Source: Polynucleobacter parvulilacunae (GTDB lineage: Bacteria > Pseudomonadota > Gammaproteobacteria > Burkholderiales > Burkholderiaceae). From it: a stretch of 64,000 bases of DNA. Positions 19,221 to 30,464 of this stretch are shown piece by piece. A program made the translations under genes and the position numbers. The notes beneath the pieces are model-generated. The model was given only the letters and a program-made list of their open reading frames with translations. It did not search any database and was not told the DNA's origin. How positions within the stretch are numbered: position 1 is the first letter of the stretch; each line of letters starts with the position of its first letter. The DNA lies in contig NZ_JACVPW010000002.1 of assembly GCF_018881715.1 (NCBI RefSeq), positions 360,466-424,465 on the forward strand. The letters run 5' to 3'.

Positions 19221-20141
19221 TTAAATGTCTGCTAATGCCTTTACATGAGCCACCACACTGCGACCTAAGGCTGAGAGGTTATAACCCCCTTCCAAGCAAC
19301 TCACAATTCTTCCTTGCGCGTAATCATTAGCAATTTCTTTTAAACGCTTGGTAATCCAAGCGTAGTCATCTTCCACTAAGCCCATTTGGCCTAGATCATC
19401 TTCGCGATGCGCATCAAAGCCCGCTGAAATAATGATGAGCTCAGGCTCAAAGTTTCGCAGAGCAGGTAACCATCTTTCTTCCACGATCGAGCGCACTACA
19501 TCACCGCGCGTGGCTGCTGGCAAAGGCACATTGACCATATTATTCGCATGATCTAAGCCGCTGTAGGGGTAGAAAGGGTGCTGGAAGAAGCTGCACATTA
19601 AAACGTTCGGGTCATTGAAAAAAGCGGCTTCTGTGCCGTTGCCATGATGAACGTCAAAATCAATAATGGCGACACGCTCAATGCCATAAGTCTCCATTGC
19701 GTAACGCGCTGCAATGGCTACGTTGTCAAATAAACAAAACCCCATAGAGCGAGTTGGCTCCGCATGATGTCCTGGTGGTCTTACTGCACAAAAAACATTC
19801 TCCACCTCGCCCTTCATCACAGCATCCACGCCAGCAATGGCTGCACCAGCTGCCCTAAGCGCTACTCTGTAGGTATGGGGATTCATGATGGTGTCGCCAT
19901 CGAGCATGAAATATCCACTCTCAGGAGCACGATCTCGCACAAAGGAAACATGATCTGGACTATGGACTAATTCCAACTGATCCTCAGTTGCCAAAGGCGC
20001 ATCTAAATGATGCACGAGGCGGTCAATACCACTACGAATCATCTGATCGTTGATCGCCTGAATTCGTTCTGGACACTCTGGATGATGGCTTCCCATCTCG
20101 TGTTTCAGAAAGTCCGGATGAGTTATGTATCCTGTTGTCAT
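19221..20141 (-). CDS. Histone deacetylase-family (AcuC-like) hydrolase
   Basis: A 306-residue class II deacetylase-fold protein. The active-site histidine pair is in RPPGHHAEPTRSMGFC, and the zinc ligands are in DFDVHHGNGTEAAF (Asp and His) and ISAGFDAHREDDLGQM (Asp). Bacterial members deacetylate acetyl-lysine proteins or acetylpolyamines. The position directly upstream of an acyl-CoA synthetase on the same strand recalls acuC, which reverses acetylation of acetyl-CoA synthetase, but the partner here looks like a fatty acyl-CoA ligase, so that link is inference. Confidence 0.9.
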   Translation of the reverse strand: MTTGYITHPDFLKHEMGSHHPECPERIQAINDQMIRSGIDRLVHHLDAPLATEDQLELVHSPDHVSFVRDRAPESGYFMLDGDTIMNPHTYRVALRAAGAAIAGVDAVMKGEVENVFCAVRPPGHHAEPTRSMGFCLFDNVAIAARYAMETYGIERVAIIDFDVHHGNGTEAAFFNDPNVLMCSFFQHPFYPYSGLDHANNMVNVPLPAATRGDVVRSIVEERWLPALRNFEPELIIISAGFDAHREDDLGQMGLVEDDYAWITKRLKEIANDYAQGRIVSCLEGGYNLSALGRSVVAHVKALADI

Positions 20142-20224
20142 TACTCAAAATCCTCAATAGCAAATTTGTAATTTTTATAATCTAATTAAACGTGCTCAAT
20201 ATTCAAAAATCCAAGACTATCTGT

Positions 20225-21478
20225 ATGAACTTTCGCATCTCCTGCTTACTCTTTGCTCTTGCGCTAGCGGGATGCTCTAGCACCCCCACACAGCCAACCC
20301 AATCACAGCAGTCCATCGTAAACCAGACTGATGATGCGGTCACAGAGGCGCGTTTTAGCCAAAACCTCAACGAACTACTGGGGCAAGTCTCCCAAACCCA
20401 AGAAATACCGCTCCCAGCCTTAGAAATGGGCTTCTTAGATGCTAAAACGATTCCTTCAATACGCAAATTGGTATTACCCCCATCGGGCACTTTTAAGAAA
20501 AATTGGCTGGCTTACCGCAAACGCTTTATTGAACCCGTTCGCCTCAAGGCTGGCAAAGCCTTTTGGGAGCAAAACCAAGTCTTTTTGAACCAAGTTGAGC
20601 AAGAATCAGGGGTGCCAGCTGAGATTATTGTGGCCATCATTGGTATCGAAACCATTTACGGTCGTCAAACTGGCAATTTCAGGGTTAAAGATGTCTTATC
20701 TACATTAGCCTTTAGTTACCCGGATACCCCCAATAAGCCCGCTCGAGAACAGCTTTTCAAGGATCAACTCAAAGAACTCATCCTGATGTGCTGGACTGAA
20801 GCGGGTGGAAAGTTACCTGCCAAAAATAGCAGTCAAGGGGTCAATAGCGCACGCTTTAGCTCCTGCCTCAATCAGAACAGCTCTTACGCGGGGGCCATTG
20901 GCCTGCCGCAGTTCATGCCGAGCAGTATTCGTAGCTTTGCAGTGGATGGGGATGGAGATGGTCAAATCGACCTAAAACAAAGCCCTAAAGATGCGATTGC
21001 CAGCGTTGGCAATTTCATGAAAAAGCATGGCTGGCAAACCGGCATGCCGATTTCTTTTCCAGTCCAAGCAAGTGGCATCAATGCCGCCAAAGAACTGGCC
21101 GACGGTGAACCGCAATTGAAATTTACCGTTCAAGAACTCATTGATAAAGGTATTTTGACTAAGCAACAAGGTGACTTGCAAAGTGGTGGTGTAGAACCGC
21201 AAAGCAAAGCCTTCATCGTAGATCTACCCTACCCCGATAAAGACGGCTCAGACCAAGCGCAATACTTTGTAGGTCTAAATAATTTTCTGACGATTGTTCA
21301 GTACAACCGCAGTTACTTCTATGCGCAAAGTGTTGCTGAGTTTGCAGAGGCTTTAGGTTATAAAAACCAAAGCGTTATTCCAGTCGAAATCCCAGCCAAG
21401 AACAGTGCTAGCAAGAGTGCCGCCGAAAAATCAAAGCCTAAGAAATCGGGACCCAAGAAGAAATCTAAATCCAACTAG
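20225..21478 (+). CDS. mltB: Membrane-bound lytic murein transglycosylase B family
   Basis: A lipoprotein of 417 residues from the ATG at 20225, which opens a clean lipoprotein signal (MNFRISCLLFALALAGCSS, lipobox LAGC). The longer frame from 20192 adds 11 residues without signal character. The SLT_2 domain has the catalytic glutamate in VAIIGIETIYGRQTGNF and the typical GAIGLPQFMPSSIRSFAVDGDGDG (two parts). The enzyme cleaves peptidoglycan glycan strands to anhydro-muropeptides. The C-terminal 30 residues are an unusual Lys/Ser-rich tail (KSAAEKSKPKKSGPKKKSKS). It is convergent with cysM. Confidence 0.92.
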   Translation: MNFRISCLLFALALAGCSSTPTQPTQSQQSIVNQTDDAVTEARFSQNLNELLGQVSQTQEIPLPALEMGFLDAKTIPSIRKLVLPPSGTFKKNWLAYRKRFIEPVRLKAGKAFWEQNQVFLNQVEQESGVPAEIIVAIIGIETIYGRQTGNFRVKDVLSTLAFSYPDTPNKPAREQLFKDQLKELILMCWTEAGGKLPAKNSSQGVNSARFSSCLNQNSSYAGAIGLPQFMPSSIRSFAVDGDGDGQIDLKQSPKDAIASVGNFMKKHGWQTGMPISFPVQASGINAAKELADGEPQLKFTVQELIDKGILTKQQGDLQSGGVEPQSKAFIVDLPYPDKDGSDQAQYFVGLNNFLTIVQYNRSYFYAQSVAEFAEALGYKNQSVIPVEIPAKNSASKSAAEKSKPKKSGPKKKSKSN

Positions 21479-21491
21479 TAAGGCTACTAGT

Positions 21492-22403
21492 TCAGGCTGG
21501 AAAGACCCCGGTAGACAGGTAGCGGTCACCACGGTCGCAGACAATAAAGACGATTGTGGCATTTTCAACTTGGCGTGCAATCCGCAGAGCCACCACCAAA
21601 GCGCCTCCAGCAGAGATACCGCAGAAGATACCCTCTTCTGCAGCTAAGCGCCGAGCCATCTCTTCAGCATCCGCTTGCGAAACGTACTCAATACGATCTA
21701 CTTTGTCGCCCTGATAAATCTTTGGCAAATATTCTGGCGCCCATTTACGAATACCCGGTATTTGCGAGCCATCTTCTGGCTGCGCCCCAATAATTTGAAT
21801 CTCAGGATTCATGGACTTGAGATAAGTAGAGACTCCGGTAATGGTTCCGGTAGTACCCATCGCAGAAACAAAATGCGTAATCTGCCCATCGGTATCACGC
21901 CAGATTTCTGGGCCGGTAGTTTCAATATGTGCTCTTGGATTATCGGGATTGGCAAATTGATCAAGCAATCTACCGCGTCCCTCTCTTTGCAATTGCAAAG
22001 CATAGTCTCTAGCAAACTCCATGCCGCCAGATGCTGCCGTCAGAATTAATTCAGCGCCATATGCCGCCATACTTTGACGACGCTCGATACTTTGATTTTC
22101 AGGCATCACCAAAATCATCTTGTAACCGAGCATTGCTGCAGTCATTGCTAAAGCAATGCCAGTATTGCCGCTAGTTGCCTCAATTAAAGTATCACCAGGT
22201 TTAATTTCTCCGCGCTCTTGTGCGCGCGAGATCATCGACAGCGCAGGTCGGTCCTTTACCGACCCGGCTGGATTATTTCCCTCCAGCTTACCTAAGATCA
22301 CATTATTGCGATTCTCATTTTCCAGACCAGGGATGCGCTGCAAGCGAACTAAGGGCGTATTGCCCACTGTCTGTGAAATGGTGAGGTAAGAAGGTTTGCT
22401 CAT
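21492..22403 (-). CDS. cysM: Cysteine synthase B (O-acetylserine sulfhydrylase)
   Basis: A 303-residue PLP enzyme that makes cysteine from O-acetylserine and sulfide or thiosulfate. The PLP lysine lies in NPAGSVKDRPA, the substrate loop in IEATSGNTGIALA and the phosphate-binding loop in SAMGTTGTITGVS. The isozyme call as CysM rather than CysK rests on the stretch LGKLEGNNPAGSVKDRPALS and the shorter length. It is convergent with mltB, with 13 bases between stops. Confidence 0.94.
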   Translation of the reverse strand: MSKPSYLTISQTVGNTPLVRLQRIPGLENENRNNVILGKLEGNNPAGSVKDRPALSMISRAQERGEIKPGDTLIEATSGNTGIALAMTAAMLGYKMILVMPENQSIERRQSMAAYGAELILTAASGGMEFARDYALQLQREGRGRLLDQFANPDNPRAHIETTGPEIWRDTDGQITHFVSAMGTTGTITGVSTYLKSMNPEIQIIGAQPEDGSQIPGIRKWAPEYLPKIYQGDKVDRIEYVSQADAEEMARRLAAEEGIFCGISAGGALVVALRIARQVENATIVFIVCDRGDRYLSTGVFPA

Positions 22404-22444
22404 AAAGCCATTTTAGCCATAAGCAAGCCTACACACGAAAGGGT

Positions 22445-22873
22445 TTAATTTCGGCGACCCGCTCCCGAACGCTCCGGCTGATTGCGAGGATTAGCTTGAT
22501 TACGAGAACTGCGTCGACCAGAGGCGCCGCCCTCTTTCTTGGTCCGGCCATTGGGCTCTCGAAAGGAGCTTGGGGCCTCGATCGTTAAACCGTTATCCAC
22601 CATTTTTTCAACCGATTTCATGCCAATCCCACGCACTCGTTTTTGTAAGTCATTAGCATCCTGAAAGTGTCCGCCGTCTAAGCGCTCTGCAATAATGGTT
22701 TTTGCTTTAGCTGGGCCTATGCCCTTAATGCTCTCTAGCTCAGTTTGAGTGGCAGTATTCACATTTATAGGTGAAGCATTGGCCACCCCAAAACCAGAAA
22801 CAAAAAAGGTCAAAGCTATTGCACCTGCCCTGACCAAACTCCCCAAGCTTGCTAAATTGAAATTTGTTGTCAT
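22445..22873 (-). CDS. ComEA-like helix-hairpin-helix protein, exported
   Basis: A small exported DNA-binding protein, 142 residues from the ATG at 22873. That start is preceded by the strong ribosome site AGGAGAAAAG; the frame to 22909 adds 12 unlikely residues. A signal peptide (AGAIALTFFVSGFGVANA) is followed by tandem helix-hairpin-helix motifs, INVNTATQTELESIKGIGPAKA and DLQKRVRGIGMKSVEKM (each DNA-binding hairpin has a GIG core). ComEA relatives bind incoming DNA in the periplasm during transformation. The last 35 residues are a basic, Gly/Arg/Asn-rich tail. Confidence 0.87.
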   Translation of the reverse strand: MTTNFNLASLGSLVRAGAIALTFFVSGFGVANASPINVNTATQTELESIKGIGPAKAKTIIAERLDGGHFQDANDLQKRVRGIGMKSVEKMVDNGLTIEAPSSFREPNGRTKKEGGASGRRSSRNQANPRNQPERSGAGRRN

Positions 22874-22890
22874 CTTTTCTCCTGTGGTAA

Positions 22891-22922
22891 ATAAAAAATC
22901 CACGGGCACTCAGTGCGCGTGG
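22891..22922 (-). terminator. Rho-independent terminator after hldD
   Basis: On the minus strand CCACGCGCAC-TGA-GTGCCCGTGG (one mismatch) is followed by A and six T. It ends the lapB-ugd-hldE-hldD transcript and lies just upstream of the ComEA-like start. Confidence 0.85.
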
Positions 22923-22960
22923 ATCGTTTACAACGAACAGGAGTAATTTAGGTTGACGAC

Positions 22961-23980
22961 TTACAAAGGGTTTGCCAAGAAACCAGAATTTGCCTCCAAC
23001 CACTCGATATATCTTCCTACGCCTTGCTCCACGTTAAGGAAGGGTTCCGTATAGCCTGCAGCCCTGAGCTTGGTTAAGTCAGCCTGAGTAAAGCACTGAT
23101 ACTTACCCCTGAGCGCATCTGGAAATGGAATGTACTCAATGGCTTTTTCTTTGACTAACTCAGCAAGACTTGCTGGTTGAGCTTTATCTAACTTACGCAT
23201 TGCATTAGCCACTGCATGCGCAACGTCATTAAATGGCTGTGCGCGACCGCTACCTAAATTGAAGATGCCGCTGATTTCTGGATGATCCATAAAGAAGAGA
23301 TTTACTTTCACCACATCTTCAACAGATACAAAATCACGACTTTGCTCACCAGGACCATAACCACCGTACTCACCAAAAAGCTTTACATGGCCGTTGGCTT
23401 TGTATTGGTGGTATTGATGAAAGGCAACTGATGCCATACGGCCTTTATGCGATTCGCGAGGACCGTACACATTGAAATAACGAAAGCCAACTACTTGCGC
23501 TGTATTTGCTTTCTCAGCAAAACGCTTACGCATCACTTGATCAAATAAGAACTTAGAGTAGCCATAGATATTGAGCGGCTTCTCGTGTTCACGACTTTCT
23601 ACAAATACGTCTGAGCCACCATAGGTTGCCGCAGAAGAAGCGTATAGCAGCTGTACTTTTTGCTCAGTGCAAATATCCAATAGATCCATGGTGTAGCGGT
23701 AGTTATTCGCCATCATGAAAATACCGTCAGTTTCCATCGTATCGGAGCAAGCACCCTCATGGAACACTGCTTTAACCTTGCCAAAGCGACCACTTCTAAA
23801 TGCCTCTAGAAATTCGTCTTTATCGAGGTAATCAATAATGTCTAAATCAGCAAGATTACGATATTTATCAGCCGGACGAAGGTCATCGACTGCAATAACA
23901 TTTTTCTCGCCACGCGCATTGAGCGCCTGCACAATATTGGCACCAATAAATCCAGCTGCGCCGGTTACGATAATAGTCAC
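22961..23980 (-). CDS. hldD: ADP-L-glycero-D-manno-heptose 6-epimerase
   Basis: A 339-residue short-chain dehydrogenase-type epimerase, the last step in ADP-L,D-heptose synthesis for the LPS inner core. The nucleotide-binding motif [10 protein letters not shown] is at the start. The catalytic SSAATYG and YGYSKFLFD (Tyr-x3-Lys) stretches are present, as is the family hallmark [13 protein letters not shown]. It starts with GTG, overlapping the hldE stop as GTGA. It ends the lapB-ugd-hldE-hldD operon and is also a likely source of heptose precursor for the heptosyltransferase at 60 kb. Confidence 0.96.
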   Translation of the reverse strand: MTIIVTGAAGFIGANIVQALNARGEKNVIAVDDLRPADKYRNLADLDIIDYLDKDEFLEAFRSGRFGKVKAVFHEGACSDTMETDGIFMMANNYRYTMDLLDICTEQKVQLLYASSAATYGGSDVFVESREHEKPLNIYGYSKFLFDQVMRKRFAEKANTAQVVGFRYFNVYGPRESHKGRMASVAFHQYHQYKANGHVKLFGEYGGYGPGEQSRDFVSVEDVVKVNLFFMDHPEISGIFNLGSGRAQPFNDVAHAVANAMRKLDKAQPASLAELVKEKAIEYIPFPDALRGKYQCFTQADLTKLRAAGYTEPFLNVEQGVGRYIEWLEANSGFLANPL

Positions 23981-24912
23981 TGTAATTCCTCTGAAGTAAC
24001 GGTTGCAGTTCCCAGCTTACCAACAACAATGCCGCCAGCACGATTGGCAAGAGCCATGGCTTTTTCTAAAGGCCACTTGGCAGCCAAGGCAACAGCTAAT
24101 GTGGCAATCACAGTATCGCCAGCACCAGAAACATCAAACACTTCACGTGCCTGCGCTTTGACATGACTCACGCCTGCATCGGTATACAAACTCATACCTT
24201 CTTCAGAGCGCGTTAATAGCAAGGCCTGCAAGTCCAGTGACTTTCTGAGTTCTTGCGCTTTCTGAGTTAAATCTTCCTCACTAGTCCACTTGCCAACCAC
24301 TTGACGTAATTCGCTGCGGTTAGGCGTTAATACAGTAGCGCCACGATACTTCTCATAATCTTCACCCTTGGGGTCAACCAAGATCATTTTGTTTTGCGCT
24401 CTAGCTTGCTCAATCATATGAGCTACCTGACCTAAAGCACCTTTGCCGTAATCAGACAAGATCACTACGTCAGCATCGCCAACCAATTTTTCAAAACGCT
24501 CTAATTTATGTGCGAGCGCTTTTGCACTTGGGGTCTCTTCAAAATCAAGACGAATCAGTTGTTGCTGGCGAGCGATCACGCGCAGCTTCACAATCGTTGG
24601 TACATCAGCATCAATCTCCAACTGACTATCAACACCACCCGCTTTTAACAACTCCACTACACGCTTACCAGGCTCGTCATTACCAACAATACCCAAAATA
24701 GTTGCTTTAGCATCGAGTGCAGCTACGTTTCGAGCTACGTTAGCAGCGCCGCCAAGACGCTCATCAATCTTGCCAACCTGAACTACGGGCACAGGGGCCT
24801 CTGGAGAAATTCGATTGGTATCACCGAACCAATAGCGATCGAGCATGACATCGCCCACCACCAATAGGCGGGCTTTAGAAAACTGTTCTCGGTTAGCTTT
24901 TTCCATTTGCAT
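23977..24912 (-). CDS. rfaE1: D-glycero-beta-D-manno-heptose-7-phosphate kinase (HldE kinase domain only)
   Basis: A 311-residue PfkB-family kinase corresponding only to the N-terminal half of E. coli HldE. The GGAANVARN sugar-binding motif and the ATP/anion-hole signature [14 protein letters not shown] are intact. The C-terminal nucleotidyltransferase domain is absent, so the adenylyltransferase step must be done by a separate RfaE2/HldC encoded elsewhere, as in many betaproteobacteria. It overlaps hldD by 4 bases. Confidence 0.95.
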   Translation of the reverse strand: MQMEKANREQFSKARLLVVGDVMLDRYWFGDTNRISPEAPVPVVQVGKIDERLGGAANVARNVAALDAKATILGIVGNDEPGKRVVELLKAGGVDSQLEIDADVPTIVKLRVIARQQQLIRLDFEETPSAKALAHKLERFEKLVGDADVVILSDYGKGALGQVAHMIEQARAQNKMILVDPKGEDYEKYRGATVLTPNRSELRQVVGKWTSEEDLTQKAQELRKSLDLQALLLTRSEEGMSLYTDAGVSHVKAQAREVFDVSGAGDTVIATLAVALAAKWPLEKAMALANRAGGIVVGKLGTATVTSEELQ

Positions 24913-24917
24913 CTACT

Positions 24918-26282
24918 TTAATTATGTCTGCCAATACCATGGTACTCAATACCTAATTCTTGCATAGAAGCTGGCTCATAGAGGTTGCGACCATCAAATA
25001 TGACGGCACGCTTGAGTTTTTGCATGACTTGATCAAAATCTGGAGTATGGAACGCCTTCCATTCCGTCACAATCACTAAGGCGTCAGCATCCGTTAATGC
25101 TGACATCGGATCAGCAGTCATTGATACTTGGGCAAGACCTGCTGGATTACCGCTAAAGTCAAGCTCCAGGGCATGGCCCGCTTCACGCATAGCGACTGGA
25201 TCATAGGCGACTACTTGAGCACCACGTTTAACCAATTCGGCAATGATGACACGGCTAGGCGCTTCGCGCATGTCGTCAGTATTCGGCTTAAACGCCAAAC
25301 CCCATAAGGCAAACTTCATGCCTTTGAGATCTTTGCCAAAGCGCTTTTCAATCTTCCCAACTAAAGTGTACTTTTGCAACTCATTCACAGCCTCTACAGC
25401 ATCGAGAATCTTGAGCTCTCTGCCGTGTTCTTTAGCTGTCTTGGATAGTGCTGATACATCCTTTGGAAAGCATGAACCACCGTAACCAGTACCTGGATAC
25501 AAAAAGCCAAAGCCAATCCGGGAGTCAGAACCAATTCCTTGGCGGACATGTTCAATATCGGCGCCAACCAAGTCAGCAAGGTTAGCCAACTCGTTCATAA
25601 AGGAGATGCGGGTCGCTAACATGGCATTAGCAGCGTATTTAGTCAGCTCAGCACTTTTCACATCCATGTAATAAGTACGCTCATGGTTGCGATTAAATGG
25701 CGCATAGAGTTTGCGCATTTGCTCTTTAGCGCGCAAGCCTGCTGGTGTATTTTCAGTACCAATCACGATGCGGTCAGGGCGCATAAAGTCTTCTACCGCA
25801 GCGCCTTCCTTAAGGAACTCTGGGTTAGAGACTACGGCACATAAGTCTGCAGGCAAATGACGTTTTTCAAGCTCTTCGGTAATCGCCGCTTGCACTTTAT
25901 CGGCAGTACCCACAGGCACGGTGGATTTATCCACGATTACTTTAGGGCTTGTCATATGACGACCGATATTCCGTGCAGCAGCGACTACATATTGCAAGTC
26001 TGCTGAGCCATCTTCATCAGGCGGAGTGCCGACTGCGATGAACTGAATATCACCATGAGCAACAGAAGCAGCAATGTCAGTAGAGAACTGCAGGCGGCCA
26101 GCAGCACGATTGCGCTCAATCATTTCTTTAAGACCAGGCTCATAGATAGGAACGCCACCGGAGTTGAGAATCTCAATCTTTTTAGGGTCGACGTCTACGC
26201 AAAAAACGTTATTACCCTGCTCAGCTAAGCATGCGCCTGTAACTAAACCTACGTAACCGCTGCCGATGATGGTGACTTTCAA
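24918..26282 (-). CDS. ugd: UDP-glucose 6-dehydrogenase
   Basis: A 454-residue NAD-dependent enzyme that oxidises UDP-glucose to UDP-glucuronate for polysaccharide and LPS modification. The NAD motif [17 protein letters not shown] starts the protein. The catalytic cysteine is in [18 protein letters not shown], and [16 protein letters not shown] is the UDP-binding end. The start is a TTG rather than ATG, but it has a good ribosome site (GGAGAG) at the right distance and the motif leaves no room for a later start. It lies between lapB and hldE in one operon. Confidence 0.96.
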   Translation of the reverse strand: MKVTIIGSGYVGLVTGACLAEQGNNVFCVDVDPKKIEILNSGGVPIYEPGLKEMIERNRAAGRLQFSTDIAASVAHGDIQFIAVGTPPDEDGSADLQYVVAAARNIGRHMTSPKVIVDKSTVPVGTADKVQAAITEELEKRHLPADLCAVVSNPEFLKEGAAVEDFMRPDRIVIGTENTPAGLRAKEQMRKLYAPFNRNHERTYYMDVKSAELTKYAANAMLATRISFMNELANLADLVGADIEHVRQGIGSDSRIGFGFLYPGTGYGGSCFPKDVSALSKTAKEHGRELKILDAVEAVNELQKYTLVGKIEKRFGKDLKGMKFALWGLAFKPNTDDMREAPSRVIIAELVKRGAQVVAYDPVAMREAGHALELDFSGNPAGLAQVSMTADPMSALTDADALVIVTEWKAFHTPDFDQVMQKLKRAVIFDGRNLYEPASMQELGIEYHGIGRHN

Positions 26283-26299
26283 TATCTCTCCTAAATTTC

Positions 26300-27511
26300 T
26301 TACATCGAGGGACCGCTAGGAGCGGCGCCCTCACTACGTCTTGGGGAGTAAGCCTCCCAATGATTACATCCTGGACATTGCCAATAAAATCTTCTTGCCC
26401 TAAAGCCACAATTGCCACAAGTGTAGCGAGCTAAGCTTGTGGTGCGTTGGCGCAGAAGATTTAATATGGACTGAAGCTCTAAGAGTCTTTCCGGGCTAGC
26501 ACTACCCTCTTCCAATGCAAGACGGGTTTCGGCCATCTTCGACAAAGCAATGAGCGTTGGTGAATGTTGCATCACATCAGACAACATGGCATTTGCAGCT
26601 TGGGGACCTCGAATTTTCATCAAATGTTTATGAACGATATCCAATAACTCACCACTAGCTTGCGTTTTAAGCAATGCACAGAGGCGATCCAAGCCTTCAT
26701 CTTCTTTGTTAATGGCTGCATGAGCCAACATCCAGCGATCTGCCAATAAGTGCATATAAGCAGGATGAGAACTAGCAATCAAACTCCAAGCCTCAATAGC
26801 TTGCGTAGGCCTGTCCATTGCAATTAAATAATCACCTTGCAAAATTAAAGCGCGAGCATGATTTGGCACGGCCTGCAATGCACGCTGTATGGATTGCTCT
26901 GCCTCAACTACGTCTTTACGACGCAAGGCCTCTTGAGCAAGCTCGCAATGAAATTGGGCAATCTCGGTATGGTGTGATTTACCTTGCAAACCCTCAAGTT
27001 CACTTGCAGCAATGATGGCTTTTTTCCAATCATGCTCAATTTGATACATCTCGAGCAAACTTTCTTTCGCCGGTTCCGCGTACTTGCCATTGCCAACTCG
27101 ATTTAATGAGGCTTCTGCTCGGTCCAGTAATCCCGCACGTAAAAAGTCACGGCCTAACTCATAAGCAGCATGATCACGATCACGTGGTTTTAAATCATCG
27201 CGATTAGCTAAGTGTTGATGCACGCGAATAGCACGCTCAGTCTCACCACGACGACGGAATAAATTACCCAATGAAAAATGCAGTTCAACAGTCTCTGGAT
27301 CTAATTGAGCAATTTTGACTAAGGTTTCAATTGCTTGATCAGGCTGCTCGTTCAGCAAAAGACTTAAGCCTTTAAAAGTAGAACGCTGCTGACGCATACG
27401 CTCACGCTCATCCATGCGGTTTTCAAGGCGCAGATCCCAGCGCGCCGCCAACCAACCGATGCCGAACATCACTGGCAGCAGCAATAACCAAGCGGTAGCT
27501 ATCTGAATCAT
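26300..27511 (-). CDS. lapB: Lipopolysaccharide assembly protein LapB
   Basis: A 403-residue inner-membrane TPR protein. An N-terminal membrane anchor ([19 protein letters not shown]) is followed by a run of TPR units and a C-terminal rubredoxin-like zinc finger, [20 protein letters not shown]. In E. coli LapB presents LpxC to FtsH and so sets LPS synthesis. The usual upstream partner lapA is not present between ihfB and lapB, where only 60 bases remain. Being in one operon with ugd and heptose genes fits control of LPS supply. Confidence 0.93.
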   Translation of the reverse strand: MIQIATAWLLLLPVMFGIGWLAARWDLRLENRMDERERMRQQRSTFKGLSLLLNEQPDQAIETLVKIAQLDPETVELHFSLGNLFRRRGETERAIRVHQHLANRDDLKPRDRDHAAYELGRDFLRAGLLDRAEASLNRVGNGKYAEPAKESLLEMYQIEHDWKKAIIAASELEGLQGKSHHTEIAQFHCELAQEALRRKDVVEAEQSIQRALQAVPNHARALILQGDYLIAMDRPTQAIEAWSLIASSHPAYMHLLADRWMLAHAAINKEDEGLDRLCALLKTQASGELLDIVHKHLMKIRGPQAANAMLSDVMQHSPTLIALSKMAETRLALEEGSASPERLLELQSILNLLRQRTTSLARYTCGNCGFRARRFYWQCPGCNHWEAYSPRRSEGAAPSGPSM

Positions 27512-27571
27512 GATGTACAGAATTTAAATAAAAAAATGGCCCGAATGGACCACTGAGGTTTAGCCTGAATC

Positions 27572-27916
27572 TTAGGCACCAGAACCCTCTTTGGGGCCCG
27601 CCTGCTTCAACGGCTTGTAATCTACTCGCTCACGCAGCTCTTTGCCAGGCTTAAAGTGCGGAACGCGTTTTTCTGGAATCATTACTTTCTCACCAGACTT
27701 TGGATTGCGGCCAGTACGTGCAGGACGATGGTGAAGCACGAAGCTACCCACGCCGCGCAACTCGATACGCTTGCCCTCAGCCAAAGCATGAGTCATTGTG
27801 TCCAGCAAAGTTTTTACCGCTAACTCCACGTCTCTAGGCAAAAGCTGCGGAAACTGTTCCGCGAGGCTCTCCACTAGTTCGGAGCGGGTAATGGCTTGTT
27901 GCTCTTGATCGGTCAT
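27572..27916 (-). CDS. ihfB: Integration host factor beta subunit
   Basis: A 114-residue HU/IHF-fold protein. The beta-arm DNA-bending stretch with the intercalating proline is [23 protein letters not shown] (in two parts), and [20 protein letters not shown] is typical of IHF subunits. It follows rpsA in the common rpsA-ihfB-lapB order. The C-terminus is about 20 residues longer than in E. coli and Gly/Lys-rich. IHF may also serve integration of the mobile element at 41 kb. Confidence 0.95.
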   Translation of the reverse strand: MTDQEQQAITRSELVESLAEQFPQLLPRDVELAVKTLLDTMTHALAEGKRIELRGVGSFVLHHRPARTGRNPKSGEKVMIPEKRVPHFKPGKELRERVDYKPLKQAGPKEGSGA

Positions 27917-27927
27917 GATCTATCAAT

Positions 27928-27960
27928 AAAAAAACGCCGCTTCCCTCATGGAAAGCGGCG
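27928..27960 (-). terminator. Rho-independent terminator after rpsA
   Basis: On the minus strand CGCCGCTT (with TCC inside) pairs with AAGCGGCG and is followed by seven T. It lies between rpsA and ihfB, so ihfB may be expressed by partial read-through or from its own promoter. Confidence 0.85.
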
Positions 27961-27968
27961 AATTTGAT

Positions 27969-29642
27969 TTAGCCTTGATTGTCCAATTTTGCTTTTAACA
28001 AAGCACCCAAATTGGTTGTGCCAGACTGCGCATCACCTTGGAGCTTGCTCATTGCATCTTGTTGATCAGAACTATCTTTTGCTTTGATTGAAAGATTGAT
28101 AACGCGTGATTTGCGATCAATATTAATGATCATTGCAGTTACGCTGTCGCCTTCTTTCAATACATTACGTGCATCTTCAACGCGATCTGTTGAGATCTCA
28201 GAAGCACGTAAGTAAGCTTCAACTTCATCAGCCAAGTGAATAGTTGCACCCTTAGCATCAACCGCTTTCACAGTACCAGTAACGAGGCTACCCTTGTCGC
28301 TGACAGATGTGTAGTTATTGAATGGGTCGCCAGACAATTGCTTGATACCGAGAGAGATACGCTCTTTCTCAACATCAATTGCCAATACAGTGGCTTCAAC
28401 TTCATCACCTTTTTTGTATTTCTTAACAGCTTCTTCGCCTGGCTCATTCCATGACAGGTCTGAGAGGTGAACTAAACCGTCGATGCCGCCAGGCAAGCCA
28501 ATGAACACACCAAAGTCAGTAATAGACTTGATTGCGCCAGTTAACTTGTCGCCTTTTTGTTGGGCACGTGAGAACTCTTCCCATGGATTAGCTTTGCACT
28601 GCTTGATGCCCAAGCTAATACGACGCTTGTCTTCATCAATGTCCAGAACCATTACTTCAACTTCGGTTCCTAATGCAGTAGCTTTGCTTGGAGCAACGTT
28701 CTTGTTAGTCCAGTCCATTTCAGAAACGTGTACCAATCCTTCGATACCAGATTCGATTTCAACGAATGCGCCGTAATCAGTCAAGTTAGTTACTTTGCCG
28801 AATAAACGGGTGTTCGGTGGGTAACGACGAGCGATACCAACCCATGGATCATCACCTAATTGCTTCACGCCCAGTGAAACACGGTTCTTCTCTTGATCGA
28901 ACTTCAAAATCTTAGCGGTAACTTCTTGACCAACAGTCAACATCTCGCTCGGGTGACGCACACGACGCCATGCCAAGTCAGTGATGTGCAAGAGGCCATC
29001 GATACCACCGAGGTCAACGAATGCGCCGTAATCAGTGATGTTCTTAACGAGGCCAGTAACCACTGCGCCTTCTTTAAGGTTAGACATCAACTTAGCACGC
29101 TCTTCACCTTGGCTAGCTTCAACAACAGCACGACGTGACAACACTACGTTGTTACGCTTACGGTCAAGCTTGATAACCTTGAACTCCATCGTCTTACCTT
29201 CGTAAGGGCTGGTGTCTTTGATTGGGCGTGTATCAACGAGTGATCCAGGCAAGAATGCGCGGATACCGTTAACCATCACAGTCAAGCCGCCTTTAACCTT
29301 ACCAGTAACAGTACCGGTAACGATCTCAGCTTGCTCGAGAGCTTTTTCCAAGTTCATCCATGATGCCAAGCGTTTCGCTTTATCACGGGAAAGGATTGTG
29401 TCGCCATAGCCGTTCTCTAGAGCGTCAATAGCAACAGAAACGAAATCGCCAGGAGCTACTTCAATCTCGCCAGCGTCGTTATGGAATTCTTCAACAGGAA
29501 TAAACGCTTCAGACTTTAAGCCAGCGTTAACAACGACGAAGTTATGGTCGATGCGAAGAACTTCAGCCGAAATAACTTGGCCGGTCTTCATATTCGATCG
29601 GGTTAATGATTCTTCAAATAATTCTGCAAATGATTCAGACAT
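27969..29642 (-). CDS. rpsA: 30S ribosomal protein S1
   Basis: A 557-residue S1 with six S1/OB repeats. The repeats are visible through successive stretches such as [41 protein letters not shown] and [22 protein letters not shown]1 unfolds and holds mRNA on the 30S subunit. It starts [19 protein letters not shown], typical of proteobacterial S1. It follows cmk, as in most proteobacteria, with a 143-base gap. Confidence 0.98.
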   Translation of the reverse strand: MSESFAELFEESLTRSNMKTGQVISAEVLRIDHNFVVVNAGLKSEAFIPVEEFHNDAGEIEVAPGDFVSVAIDALENGYGDTILSRDKAKRLASWMNLEKALEQAEIVTGTVTGKVKGGLTVMVNGIRAFLPGSLVDTRPIKDTSPYEGKTMEFKVIKLDRKRNNVVLSRRAVVEASQGEERAKLMSNLKEGAVVTGLVKNITDYGAFVDLGGIDGLLHITDLAWRRVRHPSEMLTVGQEVTAKILKFDQEKNRVSLGVKQLGDDPWVGIARRYPPNTRLFGKVTNLTDYGAFVEIESGIEGLVHVSEMDWTNKNVAPSKATALGTEVEVMVLDIDEDKRRISLGIKQCKANPWEEFSRAQQKGDKLTGAIKSITDFGVFIGLPGGIDGLVHLSDLSWNEPGEEAVKKYKKGDEVEATVLAIDVEKERISLGIKQLSGDPFNNYTSVSDKGSLVTGTVKAVDAKGATIHLADEVEAYLRASEISTDRVEDARNVLKEGDSVTAMIINIDRKSRVINLSIKAKDSSDQQDAMSKLQGDAQSGTTNLGALLKAKLDNQG

Positions 29643-29785
29643 GTGTATTCACTTTGTGCCGCCAGAAGGCCTGACGGGTTAGGTTATAAAAGTCTCAAAG
29701 AAACACGCTAATGAAAAGTCGCGTTGTGGAGCTTCTCAAGACACCAAAACTACTGCTTACAGCTAACTACTAAAACAACTACAAA

Positions 29786-30448
29786 CTAGGCAATTGCGGA
29801 TTGATACCAATCCAAAACTGTCTTAACTGCTTGATCTATCGATAAATCTGATGTTTCAAGCACTTTTGCGCCATCTGCAACCAACAAGGGTGCGGTACCT
29901 CGACTACTATCTCTGGCATCGCGCTCCTGCAAATCTTGCAGTAAGTCGGAAAGTTTAGCAGAAATTCCCTTAGCTATCAATTGCTTATAGCGACGCTCGG
30001 CTCTGGCAGCAGCCGTTGCAGTGAGAAAAACCTTCAAAACAGCATCTGGGAATATGACACTAGCCATATCCCTGCCATCGGCCACCAGGCCTGGGGATTG
30101 GCAAAAACTGCGCTGCAGGCCCACCAAAGCAGATCTGACCTCTGGGTGAACCGCTAAGGCTGAGGCCCTTAAGCCAATGGTTTCTGTGCGAATCGCCTCG
30201 GTAACCTCTTCGCCATTGAGAAAAATTTGACCATTTTTGAATGAAATCAACAACTTAGGAACTAAAAGTCCTAATTCTGGGCCGTTTTTAACATCAATTC
30301 CCTGCTTTTCGCTAGCCAGGGCAACCAAACGATAGAGGGCCCCGCTATCCAAATAATGAAAGCCCAGCTTTTCTGCGACCAAGGAAGCAACCGTGCCCTT
30401 GCCTGAAGCGGTAGGTCCATCAATCGCAATAACCAGGAAAGAGCTCAT
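29786..30448 (-). CDS. cmk: Cytidylate kinase
   Basis: A 220-residue (d)CMP kinase. The P-loop [13 protein letters not shown], the substrate motif [13 protein letters not shown] and [15 protein letters not shown] are intact, and the lid Arg residues are in ERRYKQL and [10 protein letters not shown]. It lies 16 bases after aroA and before rpsA, completing the aroA-cmk-rpsA group. Confidence 0.97.
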   Translation of the reverse strand: MSSFLVIAIDGPTASGKGTVASLVAEKLGFHYLDSGALYRLVALASEKQGIDVKNGPELGLLVPKLLISFKNGQIFLNGEEVTEAIRTETIGLRASALAVHPEVRSALVGLQRSFCQSPGLVADGRDMASVIFPDAVLKVFLTATAAARAERRYKQLIAKGISAKLSDLLQDLQERDARDSSRGTAPLLVADGAKVLETSDLSIDQAVKTVLDWYQSAIA

Positions 30449-30464
30449 TGGAAAATAAATAGGG

